The notes under the pieces are model-generated. The model ran no database searches, was not told where the DNA came from, and saw only the letters and a list, made by a program, of their open reading frames with translations. 39,159 nt of DNA from CAIOSQ01 sp044359885 (lineage in GTDB: Bacteria; Pseudomonadota; Alphaproteobacteria; CACIAM-22H2): NCBI GenBank assembly GCA_044359885.1, contig JBIKLI010000002.1:1-39159 (forward strand), read 5' to 3'. The position numbers and the translations under genes were made by a program. This document shows positions 1-7,944 of this stretch, one piece after another (positions within the stretch are counted from its first letter, which is position 1; the number at the start of each line of letters is the position of its first letter).

Positions 1-356
1 TCCATGCGCGCCGGCAGTTCGACCAGCCGATCGGCGCATTCCAGCTGGTTCAGGGCAAGCTCGCGGACATGTACACCACGACCAACGCCTGCAAGTCCTA
101 TGTCTACGCTGTCGCGCGGGCATGCGACGCCGGCCGCACGACGCGCAAGGACGCCGCCGGCGCCATCCTCTACGCCGCCGAGAAGGCGACCCAGGTGGCG
201 CTCGACGCCATCCAGCTGCTTGGCGGCAACGGCTACATCAACGACTATCCGACCGGTCGCCTGCTGCGCGACGCCAAGCTCTACGAGATCGGCGCCGGGA
301 CCAGCGAGATCCGGCGCTGGCTGATCGGGCGCGAGATCTTCGCCGAGACGGCCTGA
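1..356 (+). CDS. ivd: Isovaleryl-CoA dehydrogenase, C-terminal part (5' truncated by window)
   Basis: The 3' end of a flavin acyl-CoA dehydrogenase that oxidises isovaleryl-CoA to 3-methylcrotonyl-CoA in leucine breakdown. The reading frame is already open at base 3 (QFDQPIGAFQLVQGKLADMY) and ends at TGA 354-356, so about 117 residues are visible. GNGYINDYPTGRLLRDAKL is the conserved C-terminal helix and flavin-contact region. Where most acyl-CoA dehydrogenases have the catalytic glutamate in YEGTS, this protein has GAGTS. That substitution is the signature of isovaleryl-CoA dehydrogenases, whose base sits earlier on another helix (outside this window). The downstream carboxylase and hydratase catalyse the next steps, which supports the call. 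It lies 20 bases upstream of the next gene and probably shares its transcript. Confidence 0.9.
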   Translation, partial: HARRQFDQPIGAFQLVQGKLADMYTTTNACKSYVYAVARACDAGRTTRKDAAGAILYAAEKATQVALDAIQLLGGNGYINDYPTGRLLRDAKLYEIGAGTSEIRRWLIGREIFAETA

Positions 357-376
357 GGCCGGGGAAAGAGACCGCC

Positions 377-766
377 ATGCCGCGCCGCCTGATCTCTTCC
401 GGCTCCAGCTTCGAGAACGAATTCGGCTACAGCCGCGCCGTCGTCGACGGAGACTGGATCTTCGTTTCCGGGACCACGGGCTTCGATTACGCGCGCATGA
501 CCATCAGCGACGATCCCGTCGAGCAGACCGAGCAATGCCTGCGCAACATCGAGGCGGCGCTGGCCGAGGCGGGTGCCGATCTCGCCGACACGGTGCGCGT
601 GCGCATCTTCGTGGACCGCGTCGAGACCTTCGATGCGGTGAAGCGCAGCGTGATCGGCCGCAAATTCGCCGCGATCCGGCCCGCCAATACGACCCTGGTG
701 ACGGGCTTCATCGATCCGCGCATGAAGATCGAGATCGAAGTCACGGCGAAGCGAAGGAAGGAATGA
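377..766 (+). CDS. RidA/YjgF-family protein lacking the catalytic arginine
   Basis: A 129-residue protein of the RidA/YjgF fold, a trimeric family best known for hydrolysing reactive enamine/imine intermediates. The C-terminal KIEIEV strand and the SSGSSFE start are typical. The ATG at 377 was chosen because the fold begins there, 20 bases after the previous stop. Aligning the C-terminus by eye with E. coli RidA puts Asn104 (in PANTT) where RidA has the substrate-binding Arg105 (in PARSC). By family knowledge it is therefore unlikely to have the canonical imine deaminase activity and belongs with the diverse Rid subgroups found in catabolic operons. It sits between isovaleryl-CoA dehydrogenase and an SDR, with only 7 bases to the latter, so a role tied to acyl-CoA catabolism is inferred. 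Confidence 0.85.
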   Translation: MPRRLISSGSSFENEFGYSRAVVDGDWIFVSGTTGFDYARMTISDDPVEQTEQCLRNIEAALAEAGADLADTVRVRIFVDRVETFDAVKRSVIGRKFAAIRPANTTLVTGFIDPRMKIEIEVTAKRRKE

Positions 767-773
767 AGGGACC

Positions 774-1448
774 ATGCCCACGATCCTGATCACCGGAGCC
801 GGGCGCGGGCTCGGCCTCGAACTGGCCCGCCGCTTCGTCGAACTGGGCTGGGAGACGCTGGGCACGGTCCGCGACCTCGCCAAGGGGGCCGGCATGCCGC
901 GCGGCAGCCAGACCTTCCTGTGCGACATCTCCGATCGCGCGTCGCTGCAGCGGCTCGCGCGCGACCTCAAGGGCAAGCCGATCGACGTGCTGTTCTGCAA
1001 CGCGGGCATGTTCGGCAAGCGCCAGCAGGGAATCGGCAGCGTCGACTACGATCTCTGGGCCGAGGTGATGCGGGTCAACGTGTTCGCCCCGATGGCCTGC
1101 GTCGAGGCGCTGGCCGACAATGTCGCGGCGAGCGCGCGGCGCCAGATCGTGATGATGTCGAGCCGCATGGGGTCGATCGGGGAGAACGCGGGCGGCGGCG
1201 AAGTGGTCTACCGATCCAGCAAGGCGGCGCTCAACGCCGTCACCAGGAGCCTGTCGATCGACCTGAAGCCCCGCGGGGTCACGCTGATCGCGGTCCATCC
1301 GGGCTGGGTCCAGACCGACATGGGCGGGCCGCGGGCGACGCTGACGCCGGCGCAGTCGGTCGCCGGGCTGTCGGAGGTGGTCCTCGGGCTGACGCCGGAA
1401 AAGAGCGGTCGTTTCTTCAACCATGACGGCGCCGAGATCGCCTGGTGA
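774..1448 (+). CDS. SDR-family NAD(P)-dependent oxidoreductase
   Basis: A 224-residue short-chain dehydrogenase/reductase. The N-terminal Rossmann motif TGAGRGLG binds the dinucleotide, CNAG follows at the end of strand 4, the catalytic serine lies in MMSSRMGSI, and the YRSSK motif supplies the Tyr and Lys of the active site. VHPGWVQTDMGG is the usual segment after the active site. The length is normal for a classical SDR. The substrate cannot be read from the sequence; similar short SDRs are often labelled C-factor-like. It starts 7 bases after the RidA-like gene and ends 4 bases before an acyl-CoA dehydrogenase, so it is part of the same transcript and probably acts on an acyl-CoA-derived or branched-chain intermediate (inference). 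Confidence 0.88.
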   Translation: MPTILITGAGRGLGLELARRFVELGWETLGTVRDLAKGAGMPRGSQTFLCDISDRASLQRLARDLKGKPIDVLFCNAGMFGKRQQGIGSVDYDLWAEVMRVNVFAPMACVEALADNVAASARRQIVMMSSRMGSIGENAGGGEVVYRSSKAALNAVTRSLSIDLKPRGVTLIAVHPGWVQTDMGGPRATLTPAQSVAGLSEVVLGLTPEKSGRFFNHDGAEIAW

Positions 1449-1452
1449 CGCG

Positions 1453-2589
1453 ATGGAACCCGACGAGAGCCAGGCGCTGATCCGCGACACGGCGCGCGAT
1501 TTCGCCCGCACGCGGCTGGCGCCGGGCGCCGCCGCGCGCGACCGCGAAAGCCGCTTCCCGCGTGCGGAGATCGCGGAGATGGGCGCGCTCGGTTTCATGG
1601 GCATGCTGGTGCCCGAGGAATGGGGCGGGGCCGGCGCCGGCCATCTCGCCTATGCGATGGCGCTGGAGGAGATCGCGGCGGCGGACGGCGCCTGCTCGAC
1701 CATCATGAGCGTCCACAACTCGGTCGCCTGCCTGCCGGTGCTGCGCTTCGGCAGCGTCGCGCAGAAGGAACGCTTCCTGCGGCCGCTGGCGCGCGGCGCG
1801 ATGCTGGGCTGCTTCTGCCTGACCGAGCCCCAGGCGGGGTCCGATGCCGCAGCCTTGGCCACGCGCGCGCGGCGCGACGGCGATGTCTGGATTCTCGACG
1901 GCACCAAGCAGTTCGTCACCTCGGGGGCGCAGGCCGATCTCGCCATCGTCTTCGCGGTCACCGATCCGGCTCGGGGCAAGCGCGGCATCTCGGCCTTCCT
2001 GGTGCCGACCGCATCGCCGGGCTGGCGGGTCGCCCGGACCGAGGAGAAGCTCGGCCAGCGTTCCTCCGATACCGCCCAGATCGTGCTCGACGGCCTGCGC
2101 GTGCCCGTCGACATGATGCTGGGCGCGGAAGGCGAGGGCTACCGCATCGCGCTCGCCAATCTCGAGGGCGGGCGCATCGGCATCGCCGCGCAGGCGGTCG
2201 GCATGGCGCGCGCCGCGTTCGAGGCCGCGCTCGCCTATGCCCGCGACCGGCGCAGCTTCGGCCAGCCGATCGTCGCGCATCAGGCGGTCGGTTTCCGGCT
2301 GGCGGACATGGCGACGCGCATCGCCGCGGCGCGGCTGCTGGTCCACGACGCGGCGCGCCGCCGCGACTCCGGGCGGCCCTGCCTGACCGAGGCCTCGATG
2401 GCCAAGCTCTTCGCGTCGGAGATCGCGGAGCAGGTCTGCAGCGACGCGATCCAGATCCATGGCGGCTATGGCTATCTGGCCGATTTCCCGGTCGAGCGGA
2501 TCTATCGCGACGTGCGCGTCTGCCAGATCTACGAAGGCACGTCCGACATCCAGCGGCTGGTGATCGCCCGGGCCCTGGCCCAGGGCTGA
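1453..2589 (+). CDS. Acyl-CoA dehydrogenase (second paralogue)
   Basis: A 378-residue FAD-dependent acyl-CoA dehydrogenase that introduces an alpha-beta double bond and passes electrons to electron-transfer flavoprotein. CFCLTEPQAGSDA and the tryptophan/threonine flavin segment (WILDGTKQFVT) lie in the middle domain, RSFGQPI and IQIHGGYGY in the C-terminal domain. The catalytic glutamate is present in IYEGTSDIQR, unlike in the isovaleryl-CoA dehydrogenase at the window start. This one therefore resembles the short/branched-chain or isobutyryl-CoA class, though the exact substrate is uncertain. The frame is open from an ATG at 1423 inside the SDR gene, but the ATG at 1453 fits the family N-terminus (RDTARDFAR) and leaves a 4-base gap after the SDR stop. 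Confidence 0.9.
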   Translation: MEPDESQALIRDTARDFARTRLAPGAAARDRESRFPRAEIAEMGALGFMGMLVPEEWGGAGAGHLAYAMALEEIAAADGACSTIMSVHNSVACLPVLRFGSVAQKERFLRPLARGAMLGCFCLTEPQAGSDAAALATRARRDGDVWILDGTKQFVTSGAQADLAIVFAVTDPARGKRGISAFLVPTASPGWRVARTEEKLGQRSSDTAQIVLDGLRVPVDMMLGAEGEGYRIALANLEGGRIGIAAQAVGMARAAFEAALAYARDRRSFGQPIVAHQAVGFRLADMATRIAAARLLVHDAARRRDSGRPCLTEASMAKLFASEIAEQVCSDAIQIHGGYGYLADFPVERIYRDVRVCQIYEGTSDIQRLVIARALAQG

Positions 2590-2619
2590 GGCGCATCGCC
2601 GCGCAAGCCAGGAGGAACC

Positions 2620-3222
2620 ATGTCCGCGCCGCTCCGGTTCTATTTCGACTTCTCCAGCCCCTATGGCTTCCTGGCTTCGCTGCGCATCGAGGCGATCGGC
2701 GCGCGGCACGGGCGGCGCGTCGACTGGAAGCCGGTCCTGCTCGGGGCCGTGTTCAAGGTCTCCGGGCAGCAGCCGCTGCTCGGCATTCCGATGAAGGGCG
2801 ACTATGCGCGCCACGACATGGCGCGCTTCGCGCGCCTGTGGGGCGCGTCGCTGGCGATGCCGCCGGTGTTCCCGTTCTCCAGCGTCGCGGCCAGCCGCCT
2901 GTTCTACTGGCTGGACGAGACCGATCCGGCGCGCGCCGTCCCGTTCGCGCGGGCCGCCTATGCCGCGGCCTGGGAACGGCAGCAGGACATCGGATCGCCG
3001 GATGGCGTGGTCGCCGTCGCCGCCGGGCTTGGCGTGGCGCCGGAGGCGGCGCGCGCGGCGATCGCGTCGCCGGCGGTGAAGGAGCGCCTGCGCCGGGAGG
3101 TCGATGCCGCGATCGCCGGCGGCGTCTTCGGTTCGCCCTACGTGGTCGTCGACGGCGAAGCCTTCTGGGGCGCCGATCGTCTGTGGCAGGTCGAGGAATG
3201 GCTCGCGCGGGGCGGATGGTGA
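2620..3222 (+). CDS. 2-hydroxychromene-2-carboxylate isomerase family protein (DsbA fold)
   Basis: A 200-residue thioredoxin-fold protein of the DsbA/kappa-class glutathione transferase group. It opens with FYFDFSSPYGFLAS, where a serine occupies the place of the redox cysteine, as in 2-hydroxychromene-2-carboxylate isomerases. GVFGSPYVVVDGEAFWGADRL near the end is the conserved cis-proline and C-terminal signature. Known members isomerise an aromatic-ring-cleavage product with glutathione; nothing else in the window suggests naphthalene-type degradation, so the actual substrate is open. A purine-rich AGGAGG precedes the ATG. The stop codon overlaps the start of the following channel gene by several bases, implying co-translation. 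Confidence 0.87.
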   Translation: MSAPLRFYFDFSSPYGFLASLRIEAIGARHGRRVDWKPVLLGAVFKVSGQQPLLGIPMKGDYARHDMARFARLWGASLAMPPVFPFSSVAASRLFYWLDETDPARAVPFARAAYAAAWERQQDIGSPDGVVAVAAGLGVAPEAARAAIASPAVKERLRREVDAAIAGGVFGSPYVVVDGEAFWGADRLWQVEEWLARGGW

Positions 3223-5486
3223 CGATGTTCGCGTCCGGCCTTGCGCCCCTCCTGCGGCGCGCGTTCCTGCTGGCGGCCCTGTTGCTGACGGCCCTGGCGG
3301 CGCCGGTGGCGGTGACGGCCGCGGCGCCGCAATCGTCCACGGGTCTCGCCGTGGCGGAGCGCGCTCAGGTCGAAGCCCTGATCGCGACGCTCGAGGACGA
3401 GACGCAGCGCACCCGTCTGGTGGAGCAGCTTCGATTGCTGCTGAAGGCCCAGGGCGAAGCCCCGACCGCGGACGGGCTTGGCGGGGTCGGCCGCCTTTTC
3501 TTCGGCGCGATCGCGGACGATCTCGCAGGTCGGATCGATCGGATCCTGGCGGCGCTGCGGCCCATGGCGATCGCCGAGGCGATGCATGTCTGGCTCGACC
3601 GCATCGCCAGCGACCCGGCCGAACGCGATCGCCTGCTCGGCTTCCTCGGCAAGCTGGCTGCCGCCCTGGTCGCCGGCGCCGTCGCCGAGATGCTTGCGCG
3701 CGCGGCGCTGCGCCGTCCGCTCGACCGGCTGGCGACTGGCGGGCCGGCCGGCGCCGGCGCACGATTGCTGCGGTTCACGGGCGCCGCGATGCTGACGGCG
3801 CTGCCGCTGGCAGCCTTCGCGATGGCGGCCGCGATCGCCGGTTCGGCGATGTCTGCGCGGCCGCTCGAGACCGTGGCCGCGACGACGATCGTCATCGGCT
3901 ACGCCATCGCGCGCTTCGCCAACGGCGTATCGGCACTGGCCTTCGCGCCGGGCGGCGACCGGCGTCCGCTGCTGGGACTGGATCCGGAAAGCGGCGCCTA
4001 TATCCACGTCTGGGTCGGGCGCTTCACCGCGATCGGCGTGTACGGCGTGGCGCTGCTGGCGGCGCTGCAGCCGCTCGGCATGCCGCGCAGCGTGCACGAC
4101 CTGATGCTGCGGGTCCTGGGGCTGGTCCTGGTGCTGCTGGCGGCCGTGGTGGTGCTGCAGAGCCGCGAGGCGGTCGCGTCATGGATCGGCGCCGAGCGGC
4201 GGGGACCCGATGGCGGCGCAGGATCGCCGCGCGCGTCGCGGCTGCTGGACGCGATTCGCGGCTACGCGGCGGGACTGTGGCACATCCTGGCGATCGGCTA
4301 TCTGGTGATGGGCTATGCGGTCTGGGCGCTGGCGGTCGACGGCGGCGGCGCCTTCCTGCTGCGCGGCACCCTGGCGAGCGTGGCCGCGGTCGTCGCCGCG
4401 CGCCTCACCTCCGGCTGGCAGCATCGCGGCCTTGCCAAGCTCTTCCGCATCTCGGCCGATCTGGCGGCGCGCATGCCGACGCTGGAGGCCCGGGCGAACC
4501 GCTACCTTCCCGTGCTGCGCCTCTTCTTCGACTCGGTGATCGCCGTGATCGCCCTTTCCGTCGTGCTCGAGGCCTGGGGCCTTCGCGGCTTCGCCTGGCT
4601 GACCACCGATATCGGCCGGCTGTTCGTCGGCAAGCTGGCGTCGATCGCGATCGTCGTGGCGACGGCGGCGATCGTCTGGGAACTGGCCAGCGCCCTGATC
4701 GAGCGGCGGCTGCGGCGGCTGGACATGGAAGTGGATCGCGGGCCGCATGGCCAGCGGCTGCGGACCTTCCTGCCGCTGCTGCGCAATGCGACCTTCGTCG
4801 TCGTCGCGGGCGTGGCGGTGCTGTCGATCCTGTCGGAACTGGGGGTCAATGTCGCGCCGCTGCTGGCCGGCGCCGGCGTGGTCGGCATCGCGATCGGTTT
4901 CGGCGCCCAGACCCTGGTCAAGGACGTCATCACCGGGCTGTTCATCCTGTTCGAAGACACTGTCAATGTCGGCGACGTGGTCGATCTGGACGGCGGCCAT
5001 GCCGGCACGGTGGAATCCCTGTCCATCCGGTCCATCCGCCTGCGCGACGTCACCGGCGCCCAGCACACGGTGCCGTTCAGCCAGGTGGGCACGATCAAGA
5101 ACATGACCAAGGATTTCGGATTCTACGTCTTCGACCTCAGCGTCGCCTACGAGACCGAACTCCAGCGCGTGGTCGCGGTCCTGCGCGCGGTCGACGCCGA
5201 CGCGCGCGCCGACCCGGCGATCGCCGCCGACGTCCTGGAACCGCTCGAGGTCTTCGGCCTCGAGCGCTTCGGCGATTTCGCCCTCGTGGTCCGGGCCCGG
5301 GTGAAGACGCGGCCGGGCCGTCAGTGGCGGATCGGGCGGATCTACAACGAGCGCATCAAGGACGCCTTCGACCGGGCGGGGATCGAGATCCCGTATCCGC
5401 ACCGCGTGGAGATCCAGAAACGCATCGACCCCCCGCGTCCCCCCGAGCCGCCCGAGCCGCCCGAGGGCGTGCCGGCGCGGGGGTGA
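3216..5486 (+). CDS. Large MscS-family mechanosensitive ion channel
   Basis: A roughly 756-residue inner-membrane channel of the small-conductance mechanosensitive family, similar in size and layout to E. coli YbiO. Residues 1-35 form a signal-like hydrophobic segment ending in AAAPQ, followed by a helical, probably periplasmic region. Several membrane helices lie between about residues 130 and 520, and the pore helix with glycine/alanine packing (GAGVVGIAIGFGAQ) leads into the beta domain (LFEDTVNVGDVV). The C-terminus ends in a proline-rich tail, PPRPPEPPEPPEG. Either ATG 3216 (overlapping the previous stop) or ATG 3225 could be the start. Such channels release solutes on hypo-osmotic shock. 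Its place within a leucine-degradation gene run is unusual and may mean only shared transcription. Confidence 0.9.
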   Translation: MVTMFASGLAPLLRRAFLLAALLLTALAAPVAVTAAAPQSSTGLAVAERAQVEALIATLEDETQRTRLVEQLRLLLKAQGEAPTADGLGGVGRLFFGAIADDLAGRIDRILAALRPMAIAEAMHVWLDRIASDPAERDRLLGFLGKLAAALVAGAVAEMLARAALRRPLDRLATGGPAGAGARLLRFTGAAMLTALPLAAFAMAAAIAGSAMSARPLETVAATTIVIGYAIARFANGVSALAFAPGGDRRPLLGLDPESGAYIHVWVGRFTAIGVYGVALLAALQPLGMPRSVHDLMLRVLGLVLVLLAAVVVLQSREAVASWIGAERRGPDGGAGSPRASRLLDAIRGYAAGLWHILAIGYLVMGYAVWALAVDGGGAFLLRGTLASVAAVVAARLTSGWQHRGLAKLFRISADLAARMPTLEARANRYLPVLRLFFDSVIAVIALSVVLEAWGLRGFAWLTTDIGRLFVGKLASIAIVVATAAIVWELASALIERRLRRLDMEVDRGPHGQRLRTFLPLLRNATFVVVAGVAVLSILSELGVNVAPLLAGAGVVGIAIGFGAQTLVKDVITGLFILFEDTVNVGDVVDLDGGHAGTVESLSIRSIRLRDVTGAQHTVPFSQVGTIKNMTKDFGFYVFDLSVAYETELQRVVAVLRAVDADARADPAIAADVLEPLEVFGLERFGDFALVVRARVKTRPGRQWRIGRIYNERIKDAFDRAGIEIPYPHRVEIQKRIDPPRPPEPPEPPEGVPARG

Positions 5487-5488
5487 CC

Positions 5489-5518
5489 TTGGCCGCCGGG
5501 CCGGTTCCCTGCTACTGA
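5489..5518 (+). promoter_or_regulatory. Candidate internal promoter before mccB
   Basis: TTGGCC (5489-5494) and TACTGA (5513-5518) lie 18 bases apart in the 41-base gap between the channel gene and mccB. Initiation would fall about 5525, only a few bases from the ATG at 5528, giving a nearly leaderless message. The match is weak and untested. Confidence 0.25.
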
Positions 5519-5527
5519 TCGCGAGCC

Positions 5528-7135
5528 ATGCCCGCGATCTCCAGCGCCATCGACGTGTCCGGCGATGCATTCCGCGCCAATCGCGACGCGATGCGCGCGG
5601 CTGTCGCCGAGTTGCGCCGCCTGACCGCGGCCGCGGCCGAAGGCGGCGGCGCGGCGGCGCGCGAGAAGCATGTCCGCCGCGGCAAGAAGCTGCCGCGCGA
5701 GCGCGTGGCGCTGCTGCTCGATCCCGGATCGCCGTTCCTGGAGTTCTCGCAGCTCGCCGGTCACGGCATGTACGGCGACGACGTGGTCGGCGCCGGCCTG
5801 ATCACCGGCATCGGACGGATCGCCGGTCGCGAATGCGTCGTCGTCTGCAACGACGCCACGGTCAAGGGCGGCACCTATTTCCCGATGACCGTGAAGAAGC
5901 ATCTGCGCGCCCAGGAGATCGCGCGCGAGAACGAGCTGCCTTGCGTCTACCTCGTCGATTCCGGCGGCGCCAACCTGCCCAACCAGGACGAGGTCTTCCC
6001 GGATCGCGAGCATTTCGGCCGGATCTTCTACAACCAGGCGACCATGTCCGCCGCGGGCATTCCGCAGATCGCGGTGGTGATGGGCAGCTGCACGGCGGGC
6101 GGCGCCTATGTCCCGGCGATGTCCGACGAGGCGATCATCGTCAAGGGACAGGGCACGATCTTCCTGGGCGGTCCGCCGCTGGTGAAGGCGGCGACCGGCG
6201 AGATCGTCTCGGCGGAGGATCTGGGCGGTGCCGAGGTGCATGCGCGAATCTCCGGCGTCGCCGATCACATGGCGCGCGACGACGCCCATGCGCTGGCGAT
6301 CGCCCGGCGCTGCGTGGCCAACCTGAACCGGTCCCGTCGCGCCACGCTCGACGTGGCGCCGCCGCGCGCGCCCCTCTATCCCCCCGACGAGATCCATGGC
6401 GTCGTTCCGCCCGATCTGCGCCATCCCTATGACGCGCGCGAATTGATCGCGCGGCTGGTCGATGGCTCCGAACTGGACGAGTTCAAGCCGCTCTACGGGA
6501 CGACCATCGTCACCGGCTTCGCCCGGCTGCACGGCTACCCGGTCGGCATCGTCGCCAACAACGGCATCCTGTTTTCCGAGTCCGCGCTCAAGGCCGCGCA
6601 TTTCATCGAACTCTGCGCCCAGCGCGGCATCCCGCTCGTCTTCCTGCAGAACATCTCGGGCTTCATGGTCGGGCGGAAATACGAGAGCGGCGGCATCGCC
6701 AAGGACGGTGCAAAGCTGGTCATGGCGGTCTCCTGTGCGCGGGTGCCGAAATTCACCGTCATCGTCGGCGGCAGCTTTGGCGCCGGGAATTACGGCATGT
6801 GCGGCCGCGCCTTCGGGCCGCGCTTCCTGTGGATGTGGCCAAACGCCCGCATCTCGGTGATGGGCGGCGAGCAGGCGGCGTCGGTGCTGGCGACCGTGCG
6901 GCGGGATGGGCTGGCGGCGCAGGGCCGGGACTGGAGCCCCGAGGCCGAGGAGGATTTCAAGGCGCCCATCCGCGCCCAGTACGAGACCCAGGGAAATCCT
7001 TACTACGCCACCGCGCGGCTGTGGGACGACGGCATCATCGATCCTGCCGAGACGCGCGACGTGCTCGGGCTCGCGATCTCGGCGGCGCTCAACGCGCCGA
7101 TCGAGCCCACGCGCTTCGGCGTCTTCCGGATGTGA
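5528..7135 (+). CDS. mccB: Methylcrotonyl-CoA carboxylase, carboxyltransferase (beta) subunit
   Basis: A 535-residue biotin-dependent carboxyltransferase that moves the carboxyl group from carboxybiotin to 3-methylcrotonyl-CoA, giving 3-methylglutaconyl-CoA. Recognisable segments are the KLPRERVALLLDPGSPFLE start, CNDATVKGGTYFP in the N-half, LVDSGGANLPNQDEVFPD, the oxyanion glycines MGSCTAGGAYVPAMSD, and in the C-half LQNISGFMVG and GGSFGAGNYGMCGR. These match methylcrotonyl- rather than propionyl- or geranyl-CoA carboxylases best, and the length is typical. Isovaleryl-CoA dehydrogenase, the hydratase and the biotin subunit nearby support the assignment. The hydratase starts 9 bases after its stop. 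Confidence 0.95.
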   Translation: MPAISSAIDVSGDAFRANRDAMRAAVAELRRLTAAAAEGGGAAAREKHVRRGKKLPRERVALLLDPGSPFLEFSQLAGHGMYGDDVVGAGLITGIGRIAGRECVVVCNDATVKGGTYFPMTVKKHLRAQEIARENELPCVYLVDSGGANLPNQDEVFPDREHFGRIFYNQATMSAAGIPQIAVVMGSCTAGGAYVPAMSDEAIIVKGQGTIFLGGPPLVKAATGEIVSAEDLGGAEVHARISGVADHMARDDAHALAIARRCVANLNRSRRATLDVAPPRAPLYPPDEIHGVVPPDLRHPYDARELIARLVDGSELDEFKPLYGTTIVTGFARLHGYPVGIVANNGILFSESALKAAHFIELCAQRGIPLVFLQNISGFMVGRKYESGGIAKDGAKLVMAVSCARVPKFTVIVGGSFGAGNYGMCGRAFGPRFLWMWPNARISVMGGEQAASVLATVRRDGLAAQGRDWSPEAEEDFKAPIRAQYETQGNPYYATARLWDDGIIDPAETRDVLGLAISAALNAPIEPTRFGVFRM

Positions 7136-7144
7136 GGCTTGCGC

Positions 7145-7936
7145 ATGGGCGACGCCCTGCTGACCGAGATCGACCGCCGCGGGGTGGCGACCGTGACGCT
7201 CAACCGGCCGGCGCTGCACAACGCCTTCGATGACCGGCTGATCGCCGATCTGGCGGCCGCGCTGCGCGCGCTGGAGGCCGATCCGGCGGTCAGGGTCGTC
7301 GTGCTGGCCGGGGCGGGGCGCAGCTTTTCCGCCGGGGCCGATCTCAACTGGATGAAGCGCATGGCGCTCTATTCGGAGGCCGAGAACCGCCGGGACGCCG
7401 AGGCGCTGGCGCTGCTGATGCGCACGCTGGACGAACTGGCCAAGCCGACCATCGCCGCCGTCCATGGGCCCGCCGTGGCCGGCGGCTGCGGCCTCGTGGC
7501 GTGCTGCGACATCGCTCTCGCCGCCGAGCGCGCCAGCTTCGCGATCTCGGAGGTGCGGCTGGGGCTGATTCCCGCCGTCATCTCGCCGTATGTGGTGACG
7601 GCGATCGGCGTGCGCAACGCGCGGCGCTATTTCCTGACCGCGGAAAGCTTCGATGCGCGCGAGGCCGAACGCATCGGGCTCGTCCATGGCGTCGTCGCGA
7701 CCGACCAGCTGCGTCCGGCGGTCGACCGCCTGGCAGACCTGATCGTGGCCAATGGGCCGCAGGCCCTGGCCGCGGCCAAGCGGATGATCCGCCGCGTCGC
7801 GCATGCGCCGGTCGACGACGCGCTGGCCGCCGAGACGGCGGCGCGCATCGCCGAGATCCGGGCCGGTGCGGAAGGCCGGGAAGGAATCGCGAGCTTCCTC
7901 GAGAAGCGCAAGCCCGGCTGGGTCGCCGGCGGGTGA
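7145..7936 (+). CDS. liuC: Enoyl-CoA hydratase, probable methylglutaconyl-CoA hydratase
   Basis: A 263-residue crotonase-fold enzyme, predicted to hydrate 3-methylglutaconyl-CoA to HMG-CoA. The oxyanion-hole segments are visible as FSAGADLNWMKRM (first) and HGPAVAGGCGLVACCDIALA (second). SEVRLGLIPAVISPYV carries an acidic residue in the active-site region and is typical of the methylglutaconyl-CoA hydratase branch. The ATG at 7145 is preferred over the in-frame TTG six bases upstream. It lies between the two methylcrotonyl-CoA carboxylase subunit genes with 9- and 8-base gaps, the usual liu-type arrangement, which is what narrows the substrate. On sequence alone another short-chain enoyl-CoA hydratase would remain possible. 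Confidence 0.88.
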   Translation: MGDALLTEIDRRGVATVTLNRPALHNAFDDRLIADLAAALRALEADPAVRVVVLAGAGRSFSAGADLNWMKRMALYSEAENRRDAEALALLMRTLDELAKPTIAAVHGPAVAGGCGLVACCDIALAAERASFAISEVRLGLIPAVISPYVVTAIGVRNARRYFLTAESFDAREAERIGLVHGVVATDQLRPAVDRLADLIVANGPQALAAAKRMIRRVAHAPVDDALAAETAARIAEIRAGAEGREGIASFLEKRKPGWVAGG

Positions 7937-7944
7937 GGGACGCG

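Noticed and set aside
1417..3762. Long minus-strand frame opposite acyl-CoA dehydrogenase and isomerase genes
   Set aside because: Arg/Ala-rich antisense product with no motif; the + strand genes explain the region.
5420..5470. C-rich repeats in the proline tail of the MscS gene as a phase-variable tract
   Set aside because: The runs are short and interrupted, and the imperfect nine-base unit coding Pro-Glu-Pro is common in such tails.
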